Below are positions 33,988 through 42,786 of a stretch of DNA of 64,000 nt, in pieces. Origin of the DNA: AP-15 sp963846635 (GTDB lineage: Bacteria; Pseudomonadota; Alphaproteobacteria; ATCC43930; CGMCC-115725); the NCBI GenBank assembly GCA_963846635.1, contig CAWJXM010000054.1:124001-188000 (forward strand). The letters run 5' to 3'. A program made the translations under genes and the position numbers. The notes under the pieces were generated by a model, which saw nothing but the letters and a program-made list of their open reading frames with translations, was not told the DNA's origin and ran no database searches. Position 1 is the first letter of the stretch. Every line of letters begins with the position of its first letter.

Positions 33988-34683
33988 CTATGTGGCAGCA
34001 GCGGCGCTATCGGCCTCGCTTGACTGTTCTTCTTCGGCAGGCCATTCGATTTTCATCGCGCCATGTTTTGGGCAATGCGGCGGCCCCGGATCGCGCGCCG
34101 AGGCGGCGGAAAGCCGGACGATGTAAGGCTTGTCTTCGCTCGCGCATTCCGGACATTCCGCCTTGACCCGGACACCGCCGTGCTTTTTTGACGACCGCTC
34201 GATCGGTCTTGTCGTTATCGGATTATCCTCAATGTTGAGCGCGGCATGCGGCAGAGGACCAAGTTTTTCGGCAATCTCGGCAAGGCGCTTGAGCAGCAGC
34301 GGCCCCGGTTCAGCCTTGTGGATTTTCCCGCTCAGCCCGACCCTGAGAGCGGCGGCGCGGAATTTCCGGCCATGCGAGGCGTCGTCGGGAATGACGGTAT
34401 GAACGAGCTTGTTCATCTGGACTCCGAGAACATCCACGGGATCGAACAAGTCGTTGCGGAGAATGATTTCCCAGGTGCCGTCAGCCGAGCTTTTCGGATG
34501 CCATGTCTCGCCGAGCCTATTGCCCTTGCGGCCGGTACTCGGAAAGGCGATGGCAAACCTTATTTTCTCGGGCAATTCGAAACCGCACTCGTGGAAGTAC
34601 GGTCGCAGCTGCCCAAGAGCCGCTTGCAGCCATTCCTCGCGAAATTCGTAAGCATTCGCTTTTACCACGGAATGATCTCGCAA
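33988..34683 (-). CDS. SprT-like metallopeptidase-fold protein with degenerate active site
   Basis: 231 residues. Follows the plasmid/phage SprT-like family: REEWLQAALGQLRPYFHECG, then RLGETWHPKSSADGTWEI, VLGVQMNKLVHTVIPDDASH, FRAAALRVGLSGKI and LAEIAEKLGPLPHAALN, with a C-terminal zinc-ribbon-like CPECASE...HCPKHG. In active relatives the core is HELVH; here it is NKLVH, so the first Zn-ligand His and the catalytic Glu are gone, while the third His region (SHGRKF) remains. Probably not a protease; DNA or metal binding may be kept. Confidence 0.7.
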   Translation of the reverse strand: MRDHSVVKANAYEFREEWLQAALGQLRPYFHECGFELPEKIRFAIAFPSTGRKGNRLGETWHPKSSADGTWEIILRNDLFDPVDVLGVQMNKLVHTVIPDDASHGRKFRAAALRVGLSGKIHKAEPGPLLLKRLAEIAEKLGPLPHAALNIEDNPITTRPIERSSKKHGGVRVKAECPECASEDKPYIVRLSAASARDPGPPHCPKHGAMKIEWPAEEEQSSEADSAAAAT

Positions 34684-34993
34684 TCAATTTCGCCAATGCT
34701 GGAGAGGCAATCATCTCCTGTTCCACTCAAGCGAAAGATGGTGGTGCGTAAACGCGCCTGCCAGTTGCCGCGAGGCTCATTCGCGGGAGCCATTCCGGCT
34801 CCATGTTTCTCATCTTCTGGGTCAGCAATGAGACACATGGCTGATGGCTACACCGTACCTGGTGTCGAATGGGTTGACGAAGCTCAGGCATTATACCACT
34901 TGAGAGTGCCAGGCGAACACAACGACAACTCGATGGCATGTTACCGGGTAATTATTTGGGTACCGGCCCGGCCGGCCGGTTCTTCCCCGCATC
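34684..34993. other. Gene-free region before mobC copy 2 (candidate oriT)
   Basis: No gene. Holds GGAGCC-ATTCC-GGCTCC (34786-34802) and a longer inverted repeat at 34801-34840. Sits directly upstream of mobC-relaxase, where oriT is usually found. Confidence 0.5.
34801..34840. repeat. 13-bp inverted repeat, oriT-like
   Basis: CCATGTTTCTCAT (34801-34813) and ATGAGACACATGG (34828-34840), 12 of 13 paired, with a 14-nt loop, 154 bp before the mobC ATG. Candidate relaxase recognition hairpin; no T-tract follows on either strand. Confidence 0.5.
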
Positions 34994-35389
34994 ATGGCCC
35001 GCCGTAAAAAGACTTATGCGGGCGAACGCTTCACCGTCAAGCGGACGCTGCAGCTTACCCCCACCATGGCGGCCGAGCTGGATGCCGCCGCCGAACGGCA
35101 GGGTGCGACGTGGAGCGACTTTGCCCGTGAGCTGATGTTCCGGCGCCTGGGCATGCCGGGCATCGTCGCCGGCGCCCGTCGGAATCCTGATAAGAAGGCA
35201 TTATTCGCCGCGCTGCGCGCCGCCGCCTTCGAGCACAGCGCCAACGGCAACAACCTCAATCAGATCGCGCGTCATCTCAACATGACGGGCGAATTGACCA
35301 ACTGGGCCGATCTGCGCGAGGCCGTGGAGCTATTCAGGAAGGCGGAAGATCTCTATATCGCGGCGCTTGAACAGGTGCTGGCGCCGTGA
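34994..35389 (+). CDS. mobC: MobC-type relaxosome protein (copy 2)
   Basis: 131 residues. YAGERFTVKRTLQLTPTMAA, ATWSDFARELMFRRLGMP and the hallmark NGNNLNQIARHLNMT. The relaxase gene starts 26 bp after its stop. Paralogue of the gene at 21423. Confidence 0.85.
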   Translation: MARRKKTYAGERFTVKRTLQLTPTMAAELDAAAERQGATWSDFARELMFRRLGMPGIVAGARRNPDKKALFAALRAAAFEHSANGNNLNQIARHLNMTGELTNWADLREAVELFRKAEDLYIAALEQVLAP

Positions 35390-35414
35390 TGCGGAACGCG
35401 CGGCGGCGGCACGG

Positions 35415-38400
35415 ATGAACATCCGCATTCAGACCGGCAAAGGGGTGACCGGCGCGCTGCGCTATGTGCAGAGCGAAGGGCGCGATCCGAAAACCGGCAA
35501 GCTGATCGAGCTGGCATCGGGCGCGCAGGGCCGGGCAGAACTGATCGGCGGGACGGGCTTCGGTTTTGAGGTGACGGACGCAGCCCGGGCTGACCTCGCG
35601 CGCCGGATCATGGAATTCGCGGCGCAAAACCAGGCCAGCAAGACCAAAAAATGCATCCAGGACTGCGTCCATATCGAGCTGAGCTGGGCACCCGGCGAAA
35701 CGCCCAGCCACAAGGAGATGATGGAGGCCGCTCGCAGCGCCCTTGCCGCGCAGGGGATGGGCAACGCCATGGCGCTCGTCTACAGCCATCATGACGAGGA
35801 TTACGCCCACGTTCACATCGTCGCCTCGAAGATCAACCCCGACACGGGTTACGCCTACGATCTCCTCGGCAGCTGGCGCAAAGGCTCGGCCTGGGCGGAA
35901 CAATGGGAACGCGATCACGGCGGGGTCATCAACACAAGGCGCGAAACCGCCAACGAATTGCGCCGCGCGATCAAAGACCGCGACGTCGAGGGCGTGCTGA
36001 CAGCGATCACAAAACAGCGATCGACCTTTACCCAGCGGGAATTGCAGCGGGCCGTCAACAAGGAGATTTATCCGAAGATCGGCGCGGACGGTGGCGCCAA
36101 GCGCAGCGTCGAGCTCGAACGGGCGCAATTCATCAATGCGGTGCTGGCGCATCCCGAGATCGTGCAGCTCCGCGACACCGCCGAGGCCGGCCCGACCACC
36201 CGGTACACGACCCGCACCGTTCTCGAAGCCGAAATTTACGTCCTCAACGCGGCGGCCGGCCTCAAAGCTGATACCGGCCATGGTGTCGGCGAAGATACAC
36301 GCGCCGGCGTTCTTGCGGGCCCGTACGGCGCCATGACCGCCGAGCAGGCGCAGGCATTCCGGCATTGCACCGGCGATGAAGGATTGGCGCTGATCGACGG
36401 CCAGGCGGGCACCGGCAAGAGCTTCACCTTGGCGGCGATCCGCGACGCCTATGAAGCCGCCGGACATCGCGTGATCGGCCTCGCGCCCACCAACCGGGTG
36501 GCAAAGAACCTCGGCAATGACGGTTTTACCTACGCCAGAACCGTCCATAGCGAATTGTTCGCCCTCAACAACGGCCGCACAAGCTGGGATGCGAAAACCG
36601 TCGTGATGGTGGATGAGGCGGCGATGCTCGACACCAAATTGATGGCGATGCTGACAGCGCACGCCCAAGATGCCGGCGCCAAGCTGATCCTCGCCGGCGA
36701 CGACCGGCAGCTGTCATCGATCGACCGCGGCGGCATGTTCGGCGTTCTCAAGGATCGCCATGGCGCGGCCGTGCTGTCCGAAGTCAAGCGGCAGCAAAAA
36801 GTCGATGACCGCCGCGCCTCGGAGATGATGGCCGAAGGCAACTTTCACGACGCGCTCGGCATCTACGAGCGCAAGGGTGCGATCAACTGGACGCTGACGC
36901 AAAAGGAGGCGCGCGAAGAGCTGATCGCAAAGTGGGCGCAGGACACGGCGGCAGATCGCGACAAGTCACGCTTGGTGCTGGCCTACACGAACGAGGATGT
37001 CGACCGGCTCAATCTCGAGCTGCGCGCGGTGCGCAAGGACCGCGGCGAGCTCGAATGGGAAGATCACGCGATCAAGACGGCCCATGGCCGGTTTGACTTC
37101 AGCTCCGGCGACCGCATCCGCTTCACCGGCACCGATAAAGAGGTCGGCGTCATCAACAACGCCACCGGCACGATCGAGATGATCGACGGCGGCAAGCTTG
37201 CGGTCCGGCTCGACGGTCCCGAGGGCAAGACCGTCACTTTCGAGACCGGAAGCTTCGGCCATTTCCGCCATGCCTATGCGGCGACGATCTACGCCGCGCA
37301 GGGCTCGAACCTTGATCAGGTTTATCTCTATCACTCCGAGCATTGGCGCCGTGCGCCGGCCTATGTGGCATTGACGCGGCACAAGGACAAAACCGAGCTG
37401 TTCGTCGCCCGCAACACGGCGAAAGACCTGAAAGAGCTGGCGCAGCAGGTTTCGCGGACCGCCGAGACGCGCGCCGCATCACAGTTTTACCAGCAGCAGC
37501 CGATCGGCCCGGTCCGGCCGAGGACCGCGCCGGAGATTCTGGCGCACTTCGCCGGCGAGCACATCGCGGACGCGGCCGAACGCATGCAGCGGGAAGCGCG
37601 GCGCTGGCCTCAACGGCACTACAACCCGCGGCCGAAACCGCCCTGGCCATCGCTGCGCGAACGCCGCGCGCAAGACCGGGACGATGCGATCGGGCCGCGC
37701 GCGGTCAACGAGAACCTCCGCGCCCGCGTGGCGCGGCGGGCGCAGCAGCACGAAGGCACCCGCCCAATGGACGACTGGTGGGAAGAGGAAAAGCGCAGGC
37801 GGCGCGGCGGCGGCTCCGCCATGGACATGGACGTCCGGCCCAGGGAACCGCGGGGGCAGCAACAACCTCCCGATAGGACCGATGAAAAAATCGTCGACGC
37901 CGTGAAGGGCGACGAAATCCAGCCTGAGATAATCACTCGCCTTAAGCCATCAGAGCCGAAGCGAGGAGGCGTACAGCCGGATACGCCGGATCGCGATCGT
38001 GCGGAGCAAGTGCGCAACAGCGAAGTTGCCGCGCGCGCCAGTGAGATCCTCGACCAGCAGAACAATAGCCAGGCGACCTATGGCATCGGCCCATGGGAGG
38101 GCGGGTATGCCGTGTTCAGAACCTGGAACCGCGAAGATGAAATGGTGGCGCAGGTCGATCTGCCGGCATCGCAGCAAAAGCTTGGCGCGGCGCCGACGCT
38201 CGGCGAGCTGCATGCCGCCATCATCGACGGCTCGGCTTTGACGGCGGCCCCGGAATGGGTCACGGACGAGCGAATCGAGCAGAACACAAAGCAAGAACAT
38301 ACCGCAGCCAATCATAACGAACGCGAACTCGACCCCTTCACCCAGCGCCTGCGGGACGGTTTTACGAGTTTTCAGGGGATCACTCCCGAGCCCGGCCGTT

Positions 38401-39773
38401 ATGAAGGTCTCGAACCGGCGCCAGCCGAGCCATTGACCGCCGAGGCGATCGCGCGCGATCATTGGAACGCGGTCGCGCTCGACCTTCCGGCCGAACCCGA
38501 TCCGCGATTGCTGTTCCTGGTTGCCGACACCGCGCGTGGCTTGCATTTCAGCCTCGGCGACCGCGCCGGGGAGGCACTCGGCGTTCCGGACGTCGACACC
38601 GCCACGCGGCAGCAGGCGGAATTCTCTAGCGATCTCGCCGATCGGGCGGCGGCGCGCGAAAAAGAGGCTCAAACCCTGATCCGGGGCCTGAGCGCTGACA
38701 CTCCGCTAACCAAAGAAGCCCTCGACTACGATCCCTGGGCCGCGGTGTATCAACCGATACCCGCGAACGCCGGCGCCGCCCTTTTGAAGGACGCATACGG
38801 GATAGCGGTCCAGTGTGCCGAGGCGGTTGCTTATCCGCCGGGGCCGGCGCAGCACGCTTTCGAGCCGACGATCCTCTACGGCACGGATCATACGAGGGAG
38901 GAGAATTTCGAGCACGCGATGCGGCGCGTTGACGAGCTCGATGCCCGGTTACAGGCCGTCCGGCAGGATCAGCGCGAATTCAGTTTCGAGTCCATCAGGG
39001 ATAACCCGTGGTCCGCGGTTGACCTCGAGATCCCGGCGGGTGCGGATCAAGAGCTGCTGAAAGAGGCTCACGCCACCGTCGTGCAATGCTGCCAGGCGGT
39101 GTCCCGCGAACCTCATCCATTCGATATTTACGCGCCCGATGACGAGCAGACTCCGGACCGGAATTTTAAAAACGCCGCGCGCCGTCTCGACGAACTGGGC
39201 GGCCGCTTGCAGGCCGGGCTGGAGCCCAGTGAACGGGCGAGTCTCGCCGAGGAGATACTCGATCGGCAGGACAGCGAACATTCGCACTATGACATCGCGC
39301 CATGGCAAGACGGGTTTGCCGTCTTCCGCATCCATGAAATCGAGGACGATCTGCCGGAAGAATACCGTCTGCCAACCGGCCAGCAGGTTCTCGGCTGGGC
39401 GGATACGATCGATCGATTGCAGGACATGATCATCGACGGCTCGGCGCTCACCGCACCGCCGCAATGGGTCACTGAACAGCAGATGATCGAGGCGGAGGAA
39501 CGGTATGCGATCCGGCTGGCCGAGGCGGCCGATGATGCCCGGCGCGCGGGCGCCAGCCGCCAGTCCGGCGAAGAAGTCACCGAAGCCCGCTATGACCGCG
39601 ACACCGGCGAACGCCTCGGCGGCGGCAGCCAGAACCGCTCGTCCAGCCGCCAGTCCGGCGAAGAAATTACCGAGGCTCGTTATGACCGCGACACCGGCGA
39701 ACGCCTCGATAGCGCCGGCCAGGACCGCGAGGCCGGCCGCGGCCTCGGCGGCAGTCTAAGCCAGACGCCCTAA
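35415..39773 (+). CDS. Relaxase-helicase with repeated C-terminal modules, 1452 aa
   Basis: N-terminal relaxase (MNIRIQTGKGVTGALRYVQS; metal-binding HHDEDYAHVHIVAS at about 125-138). Helicase part with Walker A DGQAGTGKSFTLAAI (~329), Walker B MVDEAAMLD (~400), GDDRQLSSIDRGGMF and the motif VI-like VALTRHKDKTELFVA. It nicks and unwinds plasmid DNA for conjugation. The last ~590 residues hold repeats: module A at ~865-957 and ~1277-1357 (YGIGPWEGGYAVFR; YDIAPWQDGFAVFR), module B at ~1012, ~1103 and ~1194 (DHWNAVALDLP; DPWAAVYQPIP; NPWSAVDLEIP), and a tail repeat EARYDRDTGERL twice. Start at ATG 35415 by homology with copy 1. Confidence 0.88.
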   Translation: MNIRIQTGKGVTGALRYVQSEGRDPKTGKLIELASGAQGRAELIGGTGFGFEVTDAARADLARRIMEFAAQNQASKTKKCIQDCVHIELSWAPGETPSHKEMMEAARSALAAQGMGNAMALVYSHHDEDYAHVHIVASKINPDTGYAYDLLGSWRKGSAWAEQWERDHGGVINTRRETANELRRAIKDRDVEGVLTAITKQRSTFTQRELQRAVNKEIYPKIGADGGAKRSVELERAQFINAVLAHPEIVQLRDTAEAGPTTRYTTRTVLEAEIYVLNAAAGLKADTGHGVGEDTRAGVLAGPYGAMTAEQAQAFRHCTGDEGLALIDGQAGTGKSFTLAAIRDAYEAAGHRVIGLAPTNRVAKNLGNDGFTYARTVHSELFALNNGRTSWDAKTVVMVDEAAMLDTKLMAMLTAHAQDAGAKLILAGDDRQLSSIDRGGMFGVLKDRHGAAVLSEVKRQQKVDDRRASEMMAEGNFHDALGIYERKGAINWTLTQKEAREELIAKWAQDTAADRDKSRLVLAYTNEDVDRLNLELRAVRKDRGELEWEDHAIKTAHGRFDFSSGDRIRFTGTDKEVGVINNATGTIEMIDGGKLAVRLDGPEGKTVTFETGSFGHFRHAYAATIYAAQGSNLDQVYLYHSEHWRRAPAYVALTRHKDKTELFVARNTAKDLKELAQQVSRTAETRAASQFYQQQPIGPVRPRTAPEILAHFAGEHIADAAERMQREARRWPQRHYNPRPKPPWPSLRERRAQDRDDAIGPRAVNENLRARVARRAQQHEGTRPMDDWWEEEKRRRRGGGSAMDMDVRPREPRGQQQPPDRTDEKIVDAVKGDEIQPEIITRLKPSEPKRGGVQPDTPDRDRAEQVRNSEVAARASEILDQQNNSQATYGIGPWEGGYAVFRTWNREDEMVAQVDLPASQQKLGAAPTLGELHAAIIDGSALTAAPEWVTDERIEQNTKQEHTAANHNERELDPFTQRLRDGFTSFQGITPEPGRYEGLEPAPAEPLTAEAIARDHWNAVALDLPAEPDPRLLFLVADTARGLHFSLGDRAGEALGVPDVDTATRQQAEFSSDLADRAAAREKEAQTLIRGLSADTPLTKEALDYDPWAAVYQPIPANAGAALLKDAYGIAVQCAEAVAYPPGPAQHAFEPTILYGTDHTREENFEHAMRRVDELDARLQAVRQDQREFSFESIRDNPWSAVDLEIPAGADQELLKEAHATVVQCCQAVSREPHPFDIYAPDDEQTPDRNFKNAARRLDELGGRLQAGLEPSERASLAEEILDRQDSEHSHYDIAPWQDGFAVFRIHEIEDDLPEEYRLPTGQQVLGWADTIDRLQDMIIDGSALTAPPQWVTEQQMIEAEERYAIRLAEAADDARRAGASRQSGEEVTEARYDRDTGERLGGGSQNRSSSRQSGEEITEARYDRDTGERLDSAGQDREAGRGLGGSLSQTP

Positions 39774-40381
39774 CCCATATCTTGTGTCAGGTGCACTCAA
39801 GTAGAACCTATAAGGGGCATAGTATTCACAGCTTGGCAGGCGACCGCGAAAACGGTGGGATCGACTGCCCCGCCCGAGTTTCACCTTATAGGCTGCGATA
39901 GCGACTTGGTGAAATCGTAAAATCGCTTTCCGTAATGGAGATTATGCGGCAAAGGCCGGGTCACGCCCGGCCTTGTCACCTACTAAATATAGAATTCCGA
40001 AGTAACCGTGCCCTACGCCACGCCGCGCCAATGCAGGCGGGAACAAGCGGGAACGGTTCGGGGCCTCAGCTTCAGCATTGGCACCGCCTTTCCGAACCGG
40101 CATGTGGCCGGTCGCTCAGAACATTAGCCGATTAGGGCCAGCCGATCAATTACGTGCCGCAGGCATCGTGCCAATCGTCGTGCGCGCGCTCACCCCTCCC
40201 CTTTCGAATTGGTGACCGCTCGACTGCGGCTCGCAGTGGAACTCGCCCGCAGCTACAATGTCAGCCGAGCTATGATTTCGCGGTTGAACTTCGGTAGGAT
40301 TTTTTAAGGTGCATAAGTATAGAAAATATAGCGCCATTAAAGATTAAAGAAATTTCCGTCCTCGAAGATTCTCGTTATTTC
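39774..40381. other. Region without a supported gene
   Basis: No gene. Contains a perfect 9-bp inverted pair CCTATAAGG (39807-39815) and CCTTATAGG (39884-39892) around a GC-rich stretch just after the relaxase stop. GC falls towards the right end. Confidence 0.4.
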
Positions 40382-40852
40382 GTGAACAGGGCTGTCGAAG
40401 CATTGAACCTCCAGATGGCCCGGATGGAAAAACATTCATCTCTGGATACAGATGAATTTTGGAATTATCTCGCTGATTCCCATTTTTATATTGTTGCGCC
40501 AAAAAGGCTCCGACAAGCGTTTCTTGTAAGCAAAAAAATTCCAAAAGTCTGGAAAGAATTTGAAAGTGCATTCACTCTCTTTGATGCAAACATGTGTGAT
40601 GCGATCAAAATGCGTCATGTTCTAGAACACATCGACGAATACATAAAAAATGCGGGAAGAAATAACACCATCAAGAACGCAAGTTTGTACACTAATTATT
40701 TCGATGAAAACGGGTGTCTGAATTGGGCTGGCCTTAAGTTTGATCGGCACAGACTTCAAGCTAGTGCTGAAAGAGTTGTCAAAAAATACAGAGAGATAAC
40801 AAGCAGTGAATTTAAATCATACCGGGAAGGAAGCCTGCCACAAGGCGAATGA
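40382..40852 (+). CDS. AT-rich hypothetical protein with HEPN-like motif, 156 aa
   Basis: GTG start assumed; in-frame coding appears to reach further upstream (IAPLKIKEISVLEDSRYFVN) but without a normal start codon, so the 5' end may be lost. Helical; contains MRHVLEHIDEYIKNAGRNNT, where R-HVLE-H fits the Rx4H signature of HEPN RNase-fold proteins. Much lower GC than its surroundings, so recently acquired. No partner antitoxin is seen. Confidence 0.5.
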   Translation: MNRAVEALNLQMARMEKHSSLDTDEFWNYLADSHFYIVAPKRLRQAFLVSKKIPKVWKEFESAFTLFDANMCDAIKMRHVLEHIDEYIKNAGRNNTIKNASLYTNYFDENGCLNWAGLKFDRHRLQASAERVVKKYREITSSEFKSYREGSLPQGE

Positions 40853-41280
40853 CGGTTATCTATGGCCAATGCAAACTCGGATTTTCCAGAAGACATGTTA
40901 CGCGACAAAAGCAAAAGGCCGATGCAGGCGAACCAGCACCGGCCTTCGATTTCCTTGACAGTCATCGCCGCTCCCGGCTCTCTCATGTTCACAGTCAAGG
41001 GTAAAAGACAGCCCTCTCCGTTAGCCCTTTTGCATTGCAGGAACACGCTTAAAATTATGATCTGGCAAACCAGGTGAAGAGCCGGGCACAAAAGCGTCGT
41101 GTGATCAATCTCTCATACGCGGGCTTATGTATTTACCGCATTATCATGTGTCATCGCGGGTTTAACTCTATCTGTACACGGGCACGGATCATTCGATCTC
41201 CCCACAGTCAGGACGAGTGCTACCCAAACGAGGCCCGGCTCTTCGCTGTGTCTGCCAGAATGTAAATTGAACGCCATGCG
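40853..41280. other. Region between the HEPN-like gene and IS110
   Basis: No supported protein gene apart from a minus-strand leader unit: a ribosome site, ATG at 40965 (MTVKEIEG...) and a hairpin GGCCG/CGGCC (40917-40944) followed on that strand by TTTTGCTTTTG. A similar unit is at 42493-42539. Confidence 0.4.
40917..40944 (-). terminator. Hairpin terminator behind a short leader ORF (unit 1)
   Basis: GGCCG (40917-40921) pairs with CGGCC (40940-40944), with a few further pairs inside; on the minus strand TTTTGCTTTTG follows. Confidence 0.5.
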
Positions 41281-42384
41281 TCAGCTATCGAGAGGAACCA
41301 CTTGCCCCATCTCCCAGATGAACGTTGTCAGCTCGCGGGCAATCGCGGTACAGGCGACGCAAGCTTTTTTTCCCCCGGCAATGAACCGCCGATACCGGCC
41401 GCACAACCGCACCTGCGCTCGCCAGGCGACATCGCGCACTTTTTTCTCGGCCTCTGTATGCAGCCGCTCCTTTTGTTTGGTGACGCGGGCAGGGAAACGA
41501 TAGCACCAGGCTGCCTGAACCAAAACGCGCCGCACCTCAACGTTGCCAGCCTTGGTTATTCCGCCGCGCTTAACGCTATCGCCACTGGAATGCTCGGACG
41601 GCACAAGGCCAAGGTAGGACGTGAGTTTCACAGGGGAAGAAAATCGCCTCAAGTCCCCCGTCACGGACAGGATCGTCGAAGACGCGACCACATCAAGCCC
41701 TTTCATCACGCAGAGCGCCTCAACCAGGGGCCTCATTCTCCATTCCGGGACAAGCCTTTCGATCTGCTTCACAAGGGCCGCATGCCGGTCTTCGGCATCC
41801 CGGACGGCATTGATGTAATCCTGAAAGACGATCTGCTGCGCCTGGTGCTCAAATTTCTGGTCGGCAAGCCAAATAGCATGGGCTCGGCTCCAGCATGCCA
41901 CACCGCCATAGATGCGTCCCTGGCGCAGCAAAAAACTCTGCAACTGTATCTTGGCGACTTTCACCTGCTCTTTAGCGTCCGCCCGCGAACGCACCAGATC
42001 GCGCATCGCTTCGTGGGCCGCGTCGGGAACCCACACCGCGTGGATTTCACCGGCCCGTAGCAGACGGGCCAGCATGACGGCATCCCGGCGATCCGTCTTC
42101 ACACGCTCGCCAGGCTTACGCGGGATCATGCTCGGGGCCACGACCGTGCAGAGGTGACCGGCAGCCGTAATCTGCCGGTACAGGCCATAGCCGCAACAGC
42201 CAGCCTCGTAGCAGAAATGCAATTCACGCCCTGACTTGGCCAGGCGCTTGATCATCGCGCCCACACTTGCGGGCGTATTTTCTATGGTGGCATGGGAGCG
42301 CACTTCCCCGTCACGGCCCTCTTCGGCAACAGCAGCGGTGATCGTGGCTTTATGAACGTCCAGCCCAACAAACAATATGCTCAT
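41281..42384 (-). CDS. IS110-family transposase, 367 aa
   Basis: Full-length DEDD transposase: FVGLDVHKATITAAVAEEGR at the start (first Asp), KTDRRDAVMLARLLRAGEIH, and the C-terminal VMKGLDVVASSTILSVTGDL, then FSSPVKLTSYLGLVPSEHSS, GGITKAGNVEVRRVLVQAAW. IS110 elements lack terminal inverted repeats, so the ends cannot be fixed from this sequence. Ribosome site GGAGGAG before the ATG. Confidence 0.9.
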   Translation of the reverse strand: MSILFVGLDVHKATITAAVAEEGRDGEVRSHATIENTPASVGAMIKRLAKSGRELHFCYEAGCCGYGLYRQITAAGHLCTVVAPSMIPRKPGERVKTDRRDAVMLARLLRAGEIHAVWVPDAAHEAMRDLVRSRADAKEQVKVAKIQLQSFLLRQGRIYGGVACWSRAHAIWLADQKFEHQAQQIVFQDYINAVRDAEDRHAALVKQIERLVPEWRMRPLVEALCVMKGLDVVASSTILSVTGDLRRFSSPVKLTSYLGLVPSEHSSGDSVKRGGITKAGNVEVRRVLVQAAWCYRFPARVTKQKERLHTEAEKKVRDVAWRAQVRLCGRYRRFIAGGKKACVACTAIARELTTFIWEMGQVVPLDS

Positions 42385-42492
42385 GGTCTCCTCCTGTCAT
42401 AGTGAGATTGCACGACAGCCGGAGAGCCGATTAACGCGTCAAGGATTGCAGTAAGAAAATCGTCATCCAACAACAATGCTCACCAACGAAAA

Positions 42493-42521
42493 GAGCCGCG
42501 ACCGCATCACGGCCTCGGCTC
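42493..42521 (-). terminator. Hairpin terminator behind a short leader ORF (unit 2)
   Basis: GAGCCG (42493-42498) pairs with CGGCTC (42516-42521); the minus strand continues TTTTCG. The preceding ORF starts ATGACCGCCAAGGAAATGGA, nearly the same as unit 1 (ATGACTGTCAAGGAAATCGA). Confidence 0.5.
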
Positions 42522-42581
42522 CATTTCCTTGGCGGTCATTGGGACTCCTCCCTGTACCGCAAGGCAAGCCTACAACGGATT

Positions 42582-42690
42582 TTTCCTTGAGCAAATACTC
42601 TTTTGGAACGCCAGCGATGTGCTGACTGTGAACATACGGTCTGTACCGTGGGATTATTCTAATAGGGACAATTTCCTTGTGCAAATACTC
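42582..42690. repeat. Two 19-bp direct repeats before the RepA-like gene
   Basis: TTTCCTTGAGCAAATACTC (42582-42600) and TTTCCTTGTGCAAATACTC (42672-42690), exactly 90 bp apart with one mismatch. Candidate initiator-binding sites. Confidence 0.45.
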
Positions 42691-42786
42691 CGGGAGAGCG
42701 CGAGAGGGCTGGCCCTCTCGCATGGCACGGAGTGCCAGTTGACGTGACGATCCGACCGACGCAAGCAGAGTCCGGGGGATCACACC

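Larger units (their letters stand above)
42385..42786. other. Leader region of the RepA-like gene
   Basis: Holds a leader-ORF/terminator unit on the minus strand (ATG 42539, hairpin 42493-42521) and two direct repeats listed separately. No protein gene of its own. Confidence 0.4.

Noticed and set aside
35334..36668. 444-codon minus-strand frame over the relaxase gene
   Set aside because: Lies opposite the relaxase catalytic region with its conserved motifs; no independent support.
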